From: an uncultured Candidatus Binatia bacterium
GTDB taxonomy: Bacteria; Desulfobacterota; Binatia; Bin18
Direction of reading: 5' to 3'
DNA length: 64,000 nt
NCBI GenBank assembly: GCA_958296235.1
Contig: OY282457.1
Span: forward strand, 2,049,684-2,113,683
Each line of letters starts with the position of its first letter. The stretch's first letter is position 1. This document shows positions 1 through 7,214 of this stretch, one piece after another. Position numbers and translations under genes: made by a program. The notes under the pieces are model-generated. The model searched no databases. It was not told the origin of the DNA and worked only from the letters and a program-made list of their open reading frames with translations.

Positions 1-795
1 CCGGTCTCTGACCTGCAAATTTTGCACGAACGCGCCCTGCACACCTTTATTGTGAGCCGTGATTTATCCACCTTTGCCCACACCCACCACGAGGACTATA
101 TGCCGCTCACTGACCAGGACCTTCAGCGCGCCCGGTTCCATTTTCCCTATACGTTTCCCAAGGCGGGGCAATATCTCATTGTCAATGAGTTTACCCACAA
201 GGACCGAAGCTGGACCAAACATTTCACTGTGACGGTTACGGGGGAGCCCGGCCTGCCGCCCGAGCCCGACTTCCGTCAGGAAAAACAGTTCGGGTCGTAT
301 CGCGTTTCCTTACGCACTTCGCCCTCTCCACCCCTTGCCGGCCACGAGGTAGAAATCGTGTGTCGCCTCACCTCCGCAGCCGGAGTTCCGGTCGAGAACT
401 TGGGTCTCTATCTTGGTACCGAGGTCCATATGGCAAGCTGGCGGCTGGACGGCGAGCATTTCGGCCATCAGCATACCTACACATCGGAGATGGCCCGCTT
501 TATGGAAGGCCGGCGTGATCACAGCATGTCGTCAGACCAGATGGCCCGCCGCATGGTCCAGTTCATGAGCCGGCCGGCAAAGCAGGAATATTTTGGCCCG
601 GACGTACCGCTGCATCACGTTTTCCCTGCCGCCGGCGTGTATAAAGTCTTCCTGGAGCTGGCGCCCAACGGCGAGTATCTGCCGGTCGATTTTCTGGTTA
701 CGGTCGCCGAATACACGGACGACGCGGACACAACGATTCATTCCATCCTGCAAGAATCTGTACGACCCACCCCACCCCATAAGGACCACTCGTGA
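1..795 (+). CDS. FixH/YtkA-like His-rich protein, 5' end outside window
   Basis: The reading frame is open from the first base, so the true start lies upstream; 264 codons are visible. Two beta-rich repeats are seen. The first (about residues 1-85) has the pattern LQILHERALHTFIVSRDLS followed by FAHTHH, typical of FixH/YtkA-like extracytoplasmic domains. The second (about 100-245) contains GTEVHMASW, FGHQHTY and PLHHVFPAAGVY. The His and Met residues grouped near the strand ends suggest metal (for example copper) handling, which is inference. Its TGA overlaps the GTG start of the next gene, so the two are probably co-translated. Confidence 0.75.
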   Translation, partial: PVSDLQILHERALHTFIVSRDLSTFAHTHHEDYMPLTDQDLQRARFHFPYTFPKAGQYLIVNEFTHKDRSWTKHFTVTVTGEPGLPPEPDFRQEKQFGSYRVSLRTSPSPPLAGHEVEIVCRLTSAAGVPVENLGLYLGTEVHMASWRLDGEHFGHQHTYTSEMARFMEGRRDHSMSSDQMARRMVQFMSRPAKQEYFGPDVPLHHVFPAAGVYKVFLELAPNGEYLPVDFLVTVAEYTDDADTTIHSILQESVRPTPPHKDHS

Positions 796-1412
796 AATCC
801 CACTCCCTTCAGAACAGTCTGCTCGTCTGCCTGCTGCTCGTTGCGTCCCCGGCAGGGGCCGGCCACGGTTTTGTCACGGCCTTTGGGGATATCGAATGGT
901 TGCCGGAGCCCGGCCGTACGCCGGACACTGTGGGGTATCAACTTGATTCCTGGTCCGAAGCGGGACAGCTCTGGCTGGCCACGACCTCGCAGCAGGTCAT
1001 CGAGCTCGCGCTCAGCTTTGCCCGGGAAAAACTGGCGGAAGCCGAAGTCATGCTGACCGCCCAGGATACGACCGCGGCCCAGGTCGCCCTGGAGCGCTAC
1101 TGGTATTATATCGACCGGGCCGAGCAGGCGCTTCCACAGGCCGCAGATGGGCAGGATGAGGAGACCATTGCGCTGGTCGAAGCGCTGACCACCCACCTGC
1201 TTGAGCATCAGTACATCCTGACCATCATCCATACCGACCTGTCTGTTGAGTCGCGCGGCATCCTGCGGGAGGTCTTCACCACTGCGCAACAGCGCTATCC
1301 ACGCATAGCCGACCGTCTGCCCCGCAAAAAACGCGGCGCCTTTTTTTTCAAAGAAGAAGAAGTGCGCTGGTCGGTTGAAATGGCACTGCGAGAAGATGAA
1401 GAAGCTGAATAG
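792..1412 (+). CDS. Secreted DUF5667-like helical protein
   Basis: 206 aa, starting at a GTG that overlaps the upstream stop (GTGA). Residues 1-23 form a signal peptide (hydrophobic LLVCLLLVASPAGA core with AGA cleavage site). The body is alpha-helical: LDSWSEAGQLWLATTSQQ followed by ALSFAREKLAEAEVML matches the DUF5667 pattern seen in bacterial exported proteins of unknown function. The C-terminus is highly charged (KKRGAFFFKEEE). No catalytic motif is visible. The tight coupling to the FixH/YtkA-like gene suggests a shared envelope role; the function is unknown. Confidence 0.7.
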   Translation: MKSHSLQNSLLVCLLLVASPAGAGHGFVTAFGDIEWLPEPGRTPDTVGYQLDSWSEAGQLWLATTSQQVIELALSFAREKLAEAEVMLTAQDTTAAQVALERYWYYIDRAEQALPQAADGQDEETIALVEALTTHLLEHQYILTIIHTDLSVESRGILREVFTTAQQRYPRIADRLPRKKRGAFFFKEEEVRWSVEMALREDEEAE

Positions 1413-1466
1413 GAGTGCGGGCTTCCAGCCCGCAAATAGTCGAGGCCTGGAAGGCCACGCTCCGCT
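1413..1466. repeat. Palindromic interspersed repeat (TGCGGGC family)
   Basis: TGCGGGC (1416-1422), a 5-nt loop TTCCA, then GCCCGCA (1428-1434) form a perfect 7-bp hairpin immediately after the upstream stop codon. A sibling in opposite orientation lies at 18494-18514. A second imperfect arm, GAGGCCTGGAAGGCCACGCTC, follows. Confidence 0.6.
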
Positions 1467-1753
1467 ATATCGCGGGCAAGGCCTGCGCTGGGAGTTATTG
1501 TCCAGCGTTCCTGCCCGAACGCTGGCCGGACGCGGAGCGTTTATGGGCAAAGCGCGTCAGGCCCGTCAGAGCCGCCCGAAAGTCCGGGTCATCCAACGCG
1601 CCCAGCACATCCTCAATATAGCCCAGCAAGCGACGGTCGGCGCGACTCAGACCAGGTTCCCGAACGGCATCGGCGGAGAGCGCGGCCTTCCCAAGACCTG
1701 CTGGAAGAATGTCGGCATTACGATGTGATTTGCAAGCCGAACCCGAAGCCTCG

Positions 1754-1781
1754 TAGGTCGGCTGAGCAAAGCGTCAGCCGC
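1754..1781. repeat. Hairpin repeat (GGTCGGCTGA type)
   Basis: CGGCTGA (1759-1765), loop GCAAAGCG, TCAGCCG (1774-1780). The pattern resembles the widespread GTAGGTCGGCTGAGC... intergenic repeats of proteobacteria. No second copy was noticed in this window. Confidence 0.45.
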
Positions 1782-1863
1782 CACTGACAGGGCCACAATG
1801 ATTGGTCCAAGGACAGGCGGCTCACCATTGACGGGCCGGGCCGCCTGCCGTAGTAGAAACCCT

Positions 1864-2310
1864 ATGACGACGCTCGCCTTCGATACCCACAAAGCCGTCA
1901 AGGCGCTCCAGGCGGCCGGGGCGGCCGAACCGTTGGCCGAAGCTGTGGTCGCCACGGTTGGGGAGGCCGTGGGCGAAAATGTGGCCACCAAGACTGACCT
2001 CGCCGAAGTCCAAGGCGTGCTGAAGGCCGAGATTGCCGAAGTCCAGGCGACATTGAAGGCCGAGATTGCCGAAGTCAGAACCGAGATTGCCGAAGTCAGA
2101 ACCGAGATTGCCGAAGTCAAAGCCGAACTCAAGGCGGATATCGCGGAAGTCAAGACAGAGACCGCCAAAGTCAGGACCGAGATTGCGGAAGTCAAGGCCG
2201 AGCTGAAGACCGACCTTGCGGCCTTGGAATCTCGGCTGCACCGCCAGCTCTGGGTCATGGCGGCCGGCATCGTGGGTCTGACCGTGGCTTTAGTGAAGCT
2301 GACCGCCTGA
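1864..2310 (+). CDS. DUF1640-like coiled-coil protein with C-terminal membrane anchor
   Basis: 148 aa from ATG 1864; the open frame extends upstream, but the family pattern begins MTTLAFDTHKAVKALQAAG. Residues 1-40 are the conserved head (FDT, KAL..AG, A.A.A). Residues 45-118 are repeats of a seven-residue unit based on AEVKAEL/TEIAEV, clearly a long coiled coil, encoded by imperfect 21-bp repeats. Residues 124-146 are one hydrophobic membrane segment. This matches DUF1640/CCDC90-like proteins, which form trimeric stalks at a membrane. Function in bacteria is uncertain. It stands at the left edge of the toxin-antitoxin island. Confidence 0.75.
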   Translation: MTTLAFDTHKAVKALQAAGAAEPLAEAVVATVGEAVGENVATKTDLAEVQGVLKAEIAEVQATLKAEIAEVRTEIAEVRTEIAEVKAELKADIAEVKTETAKVRTEIAEVKAELKTDLAALESRLHRQLWVMAAGIVGLTVALVKLTA

Positions 2311-2433
2311 CCAGCCGTACTGCGGCTTACGCCCCGCTCAGGTGCCACCCCTACCATCAGCGTTCGTGTCCAGCGGAAGGCAAAGCCTGCCCCGGCCCCT
2401 GTTACGTCTCTATTACTCTTGACGTATAACGTA

Positions 2434-2458
2434 GATCATAACATTTTGGCGTATGATC
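2434..2458. promoter_or_regulatory. Probable HigA operator over the higB start
   Basis: GATCATA (2434-2440) and TATGATC (2452-2458) form a perfect 7-bp inverted repeat with an 11-nt spacer. The higB ATG at 2453 lies inside the right arm, so binding would block transcription or translation start. A TTGACG -35-like hexamer lies at 2419-2424. HigA-type antitoxins autorepress through such palindromes (family knowledge). Confidence 0.55.
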
Positions 2459-2737
2459 AAGTCCTTTGCCGACCAGCGCGCCGCGCATGTCTTCAATGGG
2501 GTGAAAGACCGGTCGTTCCCTGCGAAACTTCTGAAAAGAGCACAGAGCAAATTGGATCGCCTCAACTATGCAGCTTCCCTACAGGACCTTCGAGTGCCCC
2601 CCGGCAATCGGCTTGAACGACTCAGGGGCGACCGCGCCGGACAGTACAGCATTCGGGTATCGCGCGGCTGGCGGATATGTTTCACTTGGCAGGCAGGGGA
2701 CGCCTTCGAGGTAGAGTTGAACAACCATTACGCTTGA
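2453..2737 (+). CDS. higB: HigB-family toxin (RelE superfamily mRNA endonuclease)
   Basis: 94 aa. Family pattern throughout: MIKSFADQ start, KLLKRAQSKLDRLNYA helix, LRVPPGNRLERLRGDRAGQ, and YSIRVSRGWRICFTW. HigB cleaves mRNA on the ribosome until bound by HigA. Normal length for the family. The gene is followed 15 bp later by higA in the usual toxin-first order. The start is fixed by alignment to the family N-terminus; the inverted repeat at 2434-2458 overlaps it. Confidence 0.92.
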   Translation: MIKSFADQRAAHVFNGVKDRSFPAKLLKRAQSKLDRLNYAASLQDLRVPPGNRLERLRGDRAGQYSIRVSRGWRICFTWQAGDAFEVELNNHYA

Positions 2738-2752
2738 GACAGGAGCAAGACA

Positions 2753-3070
2753 ATGCTACAGGCCCCGACCCATCGGATTGCAACCCACCCCGGCGCGCTG
2801 CTCATGGAGCAAATTGAGGCAATGGCGCTGAGCGTCAGCCGCGTGGCACGCGAGACGGGCCTGCCGGCAACGCGCCTGCACGAGATTGTTCACGAGCGGC
2901 GCGGGGTAACGGCTGAGACTGCGATTGCACTGGGCGAGTACTTCGGCCAAACCCCGGAGTTCTGGTTGAACGCCCAGAAGGTCTACGAACTGTCGAAGGT
3001 ACAGGCCAAGACCGGCGATGCAATCCGCGCGCGGGTTCGCCCTTACGCCGTGCATCAACCCCCCGCATGA
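2753..3070 (+). CDS. higA: HigA-family antitoxin (XRE helix-turn-helix)
   Basis: 105 aa, preceded by CAGGAGC as ribosome site. Contains the HigA signature: HPGALLMEQIEAMALSVSRV, an HTH around residues 26-60 (ARETGLPATRLHEIVHERRG), and TAETAIALGEYFGQTPEFW, the conserved C-terminal helix. It neutralises HigB and probably represses its own operon via the palindrome over the higB start. Full-length. Confidence 0.92.
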   Translation: MLQAPTHRIATHPGALLMEQIEAMALSVSRVARETGLPATRLHEIVHERRGVTAETAIALGEYFGQTPEFWLNAQKVYELSKVQAKTGDAIRARVRPYAVHQPPA

Positions 3071-3089
3071 CAGGTAAGCGGAGAAACTC

Positions 3090-3308
3090 ATGGCTGAATA
3101 CCGCAGAGCAAAGAAACGAGTTGCGCTATCAGTCGGTGAATCTGTTCGTATCATTCGTAAACTCCAGGAACTCAGCCAGAATGCACTCGCCGCTGCAACC
3201 GGCATCCCGCAATCAACGCTCTCAGCCCTAGAACGGGAGAGAGTGAAGCCTGGCGGAGAGCGGGCGAAAATACTCGCCCGGGCCTTGCGGGTTCATCAAT
3301 CTACTTGA
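3090..3308 (+). CDS. XRE-family DNA-binding protein, C-terminus probably shortened
   Basis: 72 aa. The HTH covers residues 15-58 (SVRIIRKLQELSQNALAAAT, PQSTLSALERER). Relatives of this pattern normally run on past ALRVHPAV into a FP-W tail; here the frame stops at VHQST. A matching piece (QAILPFP) appears in another frame just downstream (about 3310-3332), so a small indel has probably clipped the end. It lies between higA and vapB in the same direction, 19 bp after higA. No toxin partner of its own is adjacent. It may be an orphan antitoxin. Confidence 0.65.
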   Translation: MAEYRRAKKRVALSVGESVRIIRKLQELSQNALAAATGIPQSTLSALERERVKPGGERAKILARALRVHQST

Positions 3309-3330
3309 ACAGGCGATATTGCCATTCCCT

Positions 3331-3358
3331 ATATATCCGGGTAGATTACCGGATATAT
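3331..3358. promoter_or_regulatory. Probable VapB operator over the vapB start
   Basis: ATATATCCGG (3331-3340), 8-nt spacer, CCGGATATAT (3349-3358): a perfect 10-bp inverted repeat whose right arm runs into the vapB ATG at 3357. Such a palindrome at the start of a VapBC pair is the expected autorepression site. Confidence 0.65.
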
Positions 3359-3650
3359 GGCTGACCAAACGACTCAGAAAAAAGCAGTGCGAGCCTATCG
3401 GAGACGCTTGAAGGAACGCGGCCTGGTTCGCCTTGAAGTAAAAACGGCGAAAGAGGACGCTGCCTTGATTCGCCAAGTGACACGCGCCCTGCGGAGTGAC
3501 CCTGTTCGCGCGGCCCAACTTCGCAGTCATCTGCACCGCCTCGTGGATCATGAGCCGCAATCCGACCTGAAAGCATTACTCGCTTCCGCTCCACTGGAGG
3601 GCATTGACTTGTCCCGCGAGAGAGACACGGGCCGTGAGGTAGACCTCTGA
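3357..3650 (+). CDS. VapB-type antitoxin of a VapBC/FitAB-like pair
   Basis: 97 aa. N-terminal block AVRAYRRRLKERGLVRLEV is the DNA-binding arm of a common antitoxin family found before PIN toxins. The middle is helical (DAALIRQVTRALRSDPVRA). The C-terminus has the toxin-contact tail ending GREVDL, typical of this family. Its TGA (3648-3650) overlaps the CTG that begins the PIN frame by four bases. Probably represses its own promoter through the palindrome at 3331-3358. Confidence 0.85.
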   Translation: MADQTTQKKAVRAYRRRLKERGLVRLEVKTAKEDAALIRQVTRALRSDPVRAAQLRSHLHRLVDHEPQSDLKALLASAPLEGIDLSRERDTGREVDL

Positions 3651-4069
3651 ACTACCTGGTCGATACCAATATCATCTCTGAGGTCAGAAAGGGGAAGCGC
3701 TGCAATACCAATGTCACACGTTGGTACGCCTCGCTGACGAGTGACGATCTCCATCTGAGCGTCCTCGTTCTCGGAGAGATTCGCAAAGGAATAGAGCAGG
3801 CCAGACCCCGATACCCCGGCAAGGCCCTTGCGCTTGAGCAATGGTTACAGACTGTTTGTGAGCGATTTAGCGGACGAATTTTGTCTGTTGACCAAGCTGT
3901 CGCTGACGAGTGGGGACGGATGAATGCTTCTCGGACTCTTTCTGTCACTGATGGTCTCTTGGCTGCGACCGCAAAGGTCCATGATCTGACGCTTGCAACA
4001 CGAAATATTGCTGACGTTAAAAATACCGGCGCTCGGATAGTCAATCCGTTTGATCCGAAAACATGGTAG
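3647..4069 (+). CDS. vapC: VapC-type PIN-domain toxin with non-standard CTG start
   Basis: 140 codons, PIN ribonuclease. Acidic residues expected for metal binding are present: D6 in NYLVDTNIISEVRKG, E44 in VLGEIRKGI, and D in VTDGLLAATA followed by ATRNIADV and GARIVNPFD at the end. The only place to begin the full domain is CTG at 3647 (CTGA overlap with vapB); an in-frame TGA at 3635-3637 excludes an earlier start. The next ATG, GTG or TTG is at 3881, after half the domain. Relatives begin MNYLVDTN at an ATGA overlap, so an A-to-C change at the start is likely. It may be weakly translated by coupling, or inactive. Confidence 0.8.
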   Translation: MNYLVDTNIISEVRKGKRCNTNVTRWYASLTSDDLHLSVLVLGEIRKGIEQARPRYPGKALALEQWLQTVCERFSGRILSVDQAVADEWGRMNASRTLSVTDGLLAATAKVHDLTLATRNIADVKNTGARIVNPFDPKTW

Positions 4070-4092
4070 CGAACGGTATCGAGAAAACTCTC

Positions 4093-4455
4093 ATGCACAA
4101 AAAGAATAAAGCGCCATCTCTTGCTGCCCCGGACGAATTCGACGACAGCCCCTTCCCCGACCCCATTGTCATGCCCATTGAGGATGTGATTGACCTGCAT
4201 CCTTTTGCGCCCAAGGAAATCCGGAGCGTCGTCGAGGAATATTTACGCGAGTGTTGCACCGCAGGGTTTACCCAGGTGCGCCTTATCCACGGCAAAGGCA
4301 AGGGAGTCCAACGCGAGAGTATTCGTGCGCTGCTCGCTCGCCTGCCTTATGTGCAAGACTTTGCTGATGCGCCAATGGAGGGAGGCGGTTGGGGGGCGAC
4401 CATTGTCAGCCTCGACCCTTCGCGGATAGACCCGGCGGGAAGCCGTGAACCGTAA
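4093..4455 (+). CDS. Small Smr (MutS2 C-terminal-like) domain protein
   Basis: 120 aa from ATG 4093 (CGAGAA eight bases upstream); an ATG at 4063 overlapping the vapC stop would add ten residues. The Smr domain spans about residues 35-110: IDLHPFAPKEIRSVVEEYL, VRLIHGKGKGVQRES, and GGGWGATIVSL at the end. The HGKG loop and the DLH motif are the family signature of Smr nucleases, which nick branched DNA or act on stalled ribosomes. Standalone short Smr proteins are common; the substrate here is unknown. Confidence 0.85.
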   Translation: MHKKNKAPSLAAPDEFDDSPFPDPIVMPIEDVIDLHPFAPKEIRSVVEEYLRECCTAGFTQVRLIHGKGKGVQRESIRALLARLPYVQDFADAPMEGGGWGATIVSLDPSRIDPAGSREP

Positions 4456-4515
4456 AAACGTTCTCTTGCGCGGCTCTCCTGCAAAAGGATACATACTGAG
4501 CAGGAGGGATTTGTC

Positions 4516-5256
4516 ATGACAACGGTTGATACCTTTTTGGCTGATTTGCGCGGCTATATCCAACACCAGGATGAAAAGCCCCTGCTTGGCCCCAGTTTCT
4601 ATCAGGGTCTGCTGGCGGGGGAGCTGTCTCGTCCGCAGTTAAAAAAATGGGCGCTCAATCTCTTCTATGTCACCGGCCAGCATATCCGGGCCTTTGGTGG
4701 GATTTTCATGAATACCGGCCTCGGGCCGCTGGACCGGAAAATCCGACGCCATATTGTTGAAAATCTGATTGACGAAGAAACCATGCTGGGCCGCGGGGAA
4801 GACGCCCACTGGATGCTGTCCATGCGCCTGGCCCGCGCGCTCGGAGCCACCGAGGAGGAAGTGCGGCAGCCGGTCGTTGCCCAAGAGTCGGTCGCCTATG
4901 TTGACTGGGTGATTGCGCTTGGCCGGCAGGAGTACGGCCTCGTCACCCTGGCGGCCATGTCGATTGGCGGCGAGACGCGCAGCGATGACTCCATGAAGGG
5001 CCTCGTGCGCGCGCTGAAAGAAAAATACGGTCTGAGCCGGCAGGCGCTCGAATTTTTCTATGCCCATGCCGGCGAGGCCGAAGCGCATGGCGAGCCCGTT
5101 TTTGACATGGTGCGGGAGTATGCCACCACCGCCGAACGGCAGCAGAAGATTCGAGACAGCGTCAGGGCGTGGTGTGAGAAATTCCAGGCGGCTCAGGAGG
5201 GCGGGTATCGGGTCGCGATGGGCCTGGAGGCCGGAGTCCGCGTCGATTTGGGTTGA
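4516..5256 (+). CDS. TenA/PqqC-fold (heme-oxygenase-like) iron enzyme
   Basis: 246 aa, preceded by AGGAGGGA at 4502-4509. All-helical protein with the pattern of the iron-containing redox enzyme/TenA-PqqC family: FYQGLLAGELSRPQLKKWAL, HIVENLIDEE, and HAGEAEAHGEPVFDMV near the end. The E, H and D residues in these helices are candidates for a di-iron or cofactor site (known of the heme-oxygenase-like diiron family; assignment here is inference). It sits 39 bp before a D-aminoacylase-type hydrolase, with which it may form an operon. Confidence 0.75.
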   Translation: MTTVDTFLADLRGYIQHQDEKPLLGPSFYQGLLAGELSRPQLKKWALNLFYVTGQHIRAFGGIFMNTGLGPLDRKIRRHIVENLIDEETMLGRGEDAHWMLSMRLARALGATEEEVRQPVVAQESVAYVDWVIALGRQEYGLVTLAAMSIGGETRSDDSMKGLVRALKEKYGLSRQALEFFYAHAGEAEAHGEPVFDMVREYATTAERQQKIRDSVRAWCEKFQAAQEGGYRVAMGLEAGVRVDLG

Positions 5257-5295
5257 TTGAGAAAGACAGGTAAAGGTAAAGAGGAGGGAGCATTC

Positions 5296-6987
5296 ATGTA
5301 CGACTTGATTATCGAAAACGCTCGTATCTGCGACGGCACGGGCACACAAAGCTTCTACGGCAATGTGGCGGTCAAAGACGGCCTGATTGCCGCCGTGGGC
5401 AAGGGTAATGGTGAGGCCGCACAAAAGAAAATCAAGGCCGACGGCCTGGCGCTGGCCCCGGGTTTTATTGATCCGCATACCCATTACGATGCCCAAGTCG
5501 CCTGGGACCCCCTGGTGACCTGCTCCTCCTGGCACGGCATTACCACGGTGGTGATGGGCAACTGCGGCGTGGGCGTTGCCCCGGTTCGGCCCAACGCCCG
5601 CGATATTGTCATGTGGGACCTGGTCAATGTCGAGGCGATCCCGTTCGAGGTCATGGAGCGGGGCATTGACTGGCAGTGGGAAACCCACGCCGAATATCTC
5701 AATGTCTTACAAAAGCGCGGCATGGGCATCAATGTCGCCTCGTTAGCCGCCCTCACGCCCCTGCGGCATTATGTGATGGGTGAAGAGTCGTTTGAGCGGG
5801 AAGCTAGCCCGGACGAAATCGGTGAGATGCAACGGCTGTTTCGCAACGCCATGCGCGCCGGCGCGTTCGGCCTGACCAGCACCATCCTCAACAACCATAT
5901 TGGCTTTGAAGGGCGGCCGCTCGCCTGCCGCAATGCCAGCCGGGCCGAGTGGAGCGCGCTGTGTCAGGTCATGAAAGAAGAAGGCCGGGGCACAATCGAG
6001 ATTGCCCTGACCGGGACTAATGTCGGGCAGGTCTCGGACGACGAATACGACCTGCTCAAATTTCTGGTTGATGAAAGCCAGCGTCCGGTGACGTTTCTGG
6101 CCCTGTTCAATAAGCCGGGCAAGCCGGAGTCCTACCTCAACGCCGTGGAGAAAGTCCAACCCATCCTGGGTTGGGACAAAGCCGTACCGCAGGTCACCTG
6201 CCGCCCATTGCGGGTTCAGTTCAATATGAAGAACCCGTTTCTCTTTGCGATTTTTTCGGCCTGGCATCACGTCTTCAACAAGAGTGTCGAAGAGCAGATG
6301 CAGATTTATGCCGATCCGGGCTTTCGCAACGCCTTCCGCCAAGAGATGGATACGCGGCGTATCTTTCGCGGCCAGTGGGGGCGGATGACTGTGATTGATG
6401 CCCACAGTGAGGCAGTCAAGCCGCATGTTGCCAGCAAGAAGACGGTGGCCGAGATTGCCCGCGACCAGGGCAAGGATGTGGTTGACGCCTTTCTTGACCT
6501 GGCGGTGGCCGACCGCCTGGAGTTGATGTTTGACCTCCAGGCGTTCAATTTTGAACCCGAAGGGGTGAAGAACCTCGTCAGCGACCCCCGCTTTCTGATC
6601 GGGCTGTCCGACGGCGGGGCGCACGTGGATATGCTGTGCGATGCGGGATACGCGACCTATCTGCTCGGTCGCTGGGTGCGGGACAACCAGGTGTTGAGCA
6701 TTGAAGAGGGCGTCCGGCGGCTGACCTCAGTCCCGGCCGACCTGTTCGGCATTCCCAACCGGGGGCGGATCGCTCCGGGCCTGGTGGCTGACCTCACGCT
6801 GTTCGACCCTGATACCGTCGATGCGAAAGACCCGGAATATGTCTGGGACCTGCCCGGTGGCGGAAAGCGCTTTGTTGCCAAATCCACAGGCATCAAGACG
6901 ACAGTCGTATCCGGCAACGTCCTGTATCAGGATGACGAGTATCAAGGGGGCCTGCCCGGACAAGTACTGCGCAGCACTGCTCGCTAA
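5296..6987 (+). CDS. N-acyl-D-amino-acid deacylase-type amidohydrolase
   Basis: 563 aa from ATG 5296, seven bases after GAGGAGGG; the frame is open further upstream but without a ribosome site. TIM-barrel metal hydrolase. Motifs: DPHTHYD with HxH metal ligands, GNCGVGVAPVRP containing the Cys that bridges metal in D-aminoacylase, and LSDGGAHVDMLC with the catalytic Asp. The C-terminal beta sandwich returns at GRIAPGLVADLTLFDPD. Reaction expected: hydrolysis of N-acyl-D-amino acids or related cyclic amides. Many relatives in uncultured soil and marine bacteria are of unknown substrate. Confidence 0.85.
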   Translation: MYDLIIENARICDGTGTQSFYGNVAVKDGLIAAVGKGNGEAAQKKIKADGLALAPGFIDPHTHYDAQVAWDPLVTCSSWHGITTVVMGNCGVGVAPVRPNARDIVMWDLVNVEAIPFEVMERGIDWQWETHAEYLNVLQKRGMGINVASLAALTPLRHYVMGEESFEREASPDEIGEMQRLFRNAMRAGAFGLTSTILNNHIGFEGRPLACRNASRAEWSALCQVMKEEGRGTIEIALTGTNVGQVSDDEYDLLKFLVDESQRPVTFLALFNKPGKPESYLNAVEKVQPILGWDKAVPQVTCRPLRVQFNMKNPFLFAIFSAWHHVFNKSVEEQMQIYADPGFRNAFRQEMDTRRIFRGQWGRMTVIDAHSEAVKPHVASKKTVAEIARDQGKDVVDAFLDLAVADRLELMFDLQAFNFEPEGVKNLVSDPRFLIGLSDGGAHVDMLCDAGYATYLLGRWVRDNQVLSIEEGVRRLTSVPADLFGIPNRGRIAPGLVADLTLFDPDTVDAKDPEYVWDLPGGGKRFVAKSTGIKTTVVSGNVLYQDDEYQGGLPGQVLRSTAR

Positions 6988-7015
6988 AAAAACGGGGCGG
7001 TCCCCGCACCGCCCC
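6986..7015 (-). terminator. Rho-independent terminator reading on the minus strand
   Basis: GGGGCGG (6994-7000), loop TCCCCGCA, CCGCCCC (7009-7015) is a perfect 7-bp GC stem. On the minus strand it is followed after one base by seven T (complement of AAAAAAA 6986-6992). Both flanking genes read plus, where no T run follows, so the strong orientation is opposite to the neighbours. Confidence 0.6.
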
Positions 7016-7138
7016 CTCTCACTCTCCCCTCTCACTCTCCCCTCTCACTCTCCCCTCTCACTCTCCCCTCTCACTCTCCCCTCTCACTCTCCCCTCTCAC
7101 TCTCCCCTCTCACTCTCCCCTCTCACTCTCCCCTCTCA
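7013..7138. repeat. 13-bp tandem repeat, about nine and a half copies
   Basis: The unit CCCTCTCACTCTC repeats without a single mismatch from about 7013 to 7138 (CACTCTCC begins at 7020, 7033, 7046 and so on to 7124). Pure C/T on the plus strand. It begins at the right arm of the hairpin at 6994-7015 and ends about 65 bp before the ribosome site of the CoA transferase. The perfect identity points to recent slippage, so copy number probably varies. Confidence 0.9.
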
Positions 7139-7214
7139 TCAAGCCGCCTTTTCTTCAACCTTGATTTCCGTTAGGGATGGACAACACATTGCAGGATATT
7201 GTGGGAGGAGCGGT

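Larger units (their letters stand above)
1413..1863. other. 451-bp stretch without a clear gene
   Basis: Contains the palindromic repeat at its left end and another hairpin repeat at 1754-1781. On the minus strand, between about 1750 and 1530, one frame is open and reads like real protein (short pieces ADRRLLGYIEDVLGALDDP and FRAALTGLTRFAHKR) but has no convincing start or ribosome site. It may be the remnant of a displaced gene. Confidence 0.4.

Noticed and set aside
738..1550. 270-codon minus frame over the DUF5667-like gene
   Set aside because: Shadow frame opposite two well-formed plus-strand genes; no ribosome site or motif.
1647..2357. Ser/Ala-rich minus frame opposite the coiled-coil gene
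   Set aside because: The repeats such as SAISVLTSAIS are the antisense translation of the plus-strand heptads.
7013..7138. Tandem 13-bp repeat as a CRISPR array
   Set aside because: Units are contiguous and identical, with no spacers.
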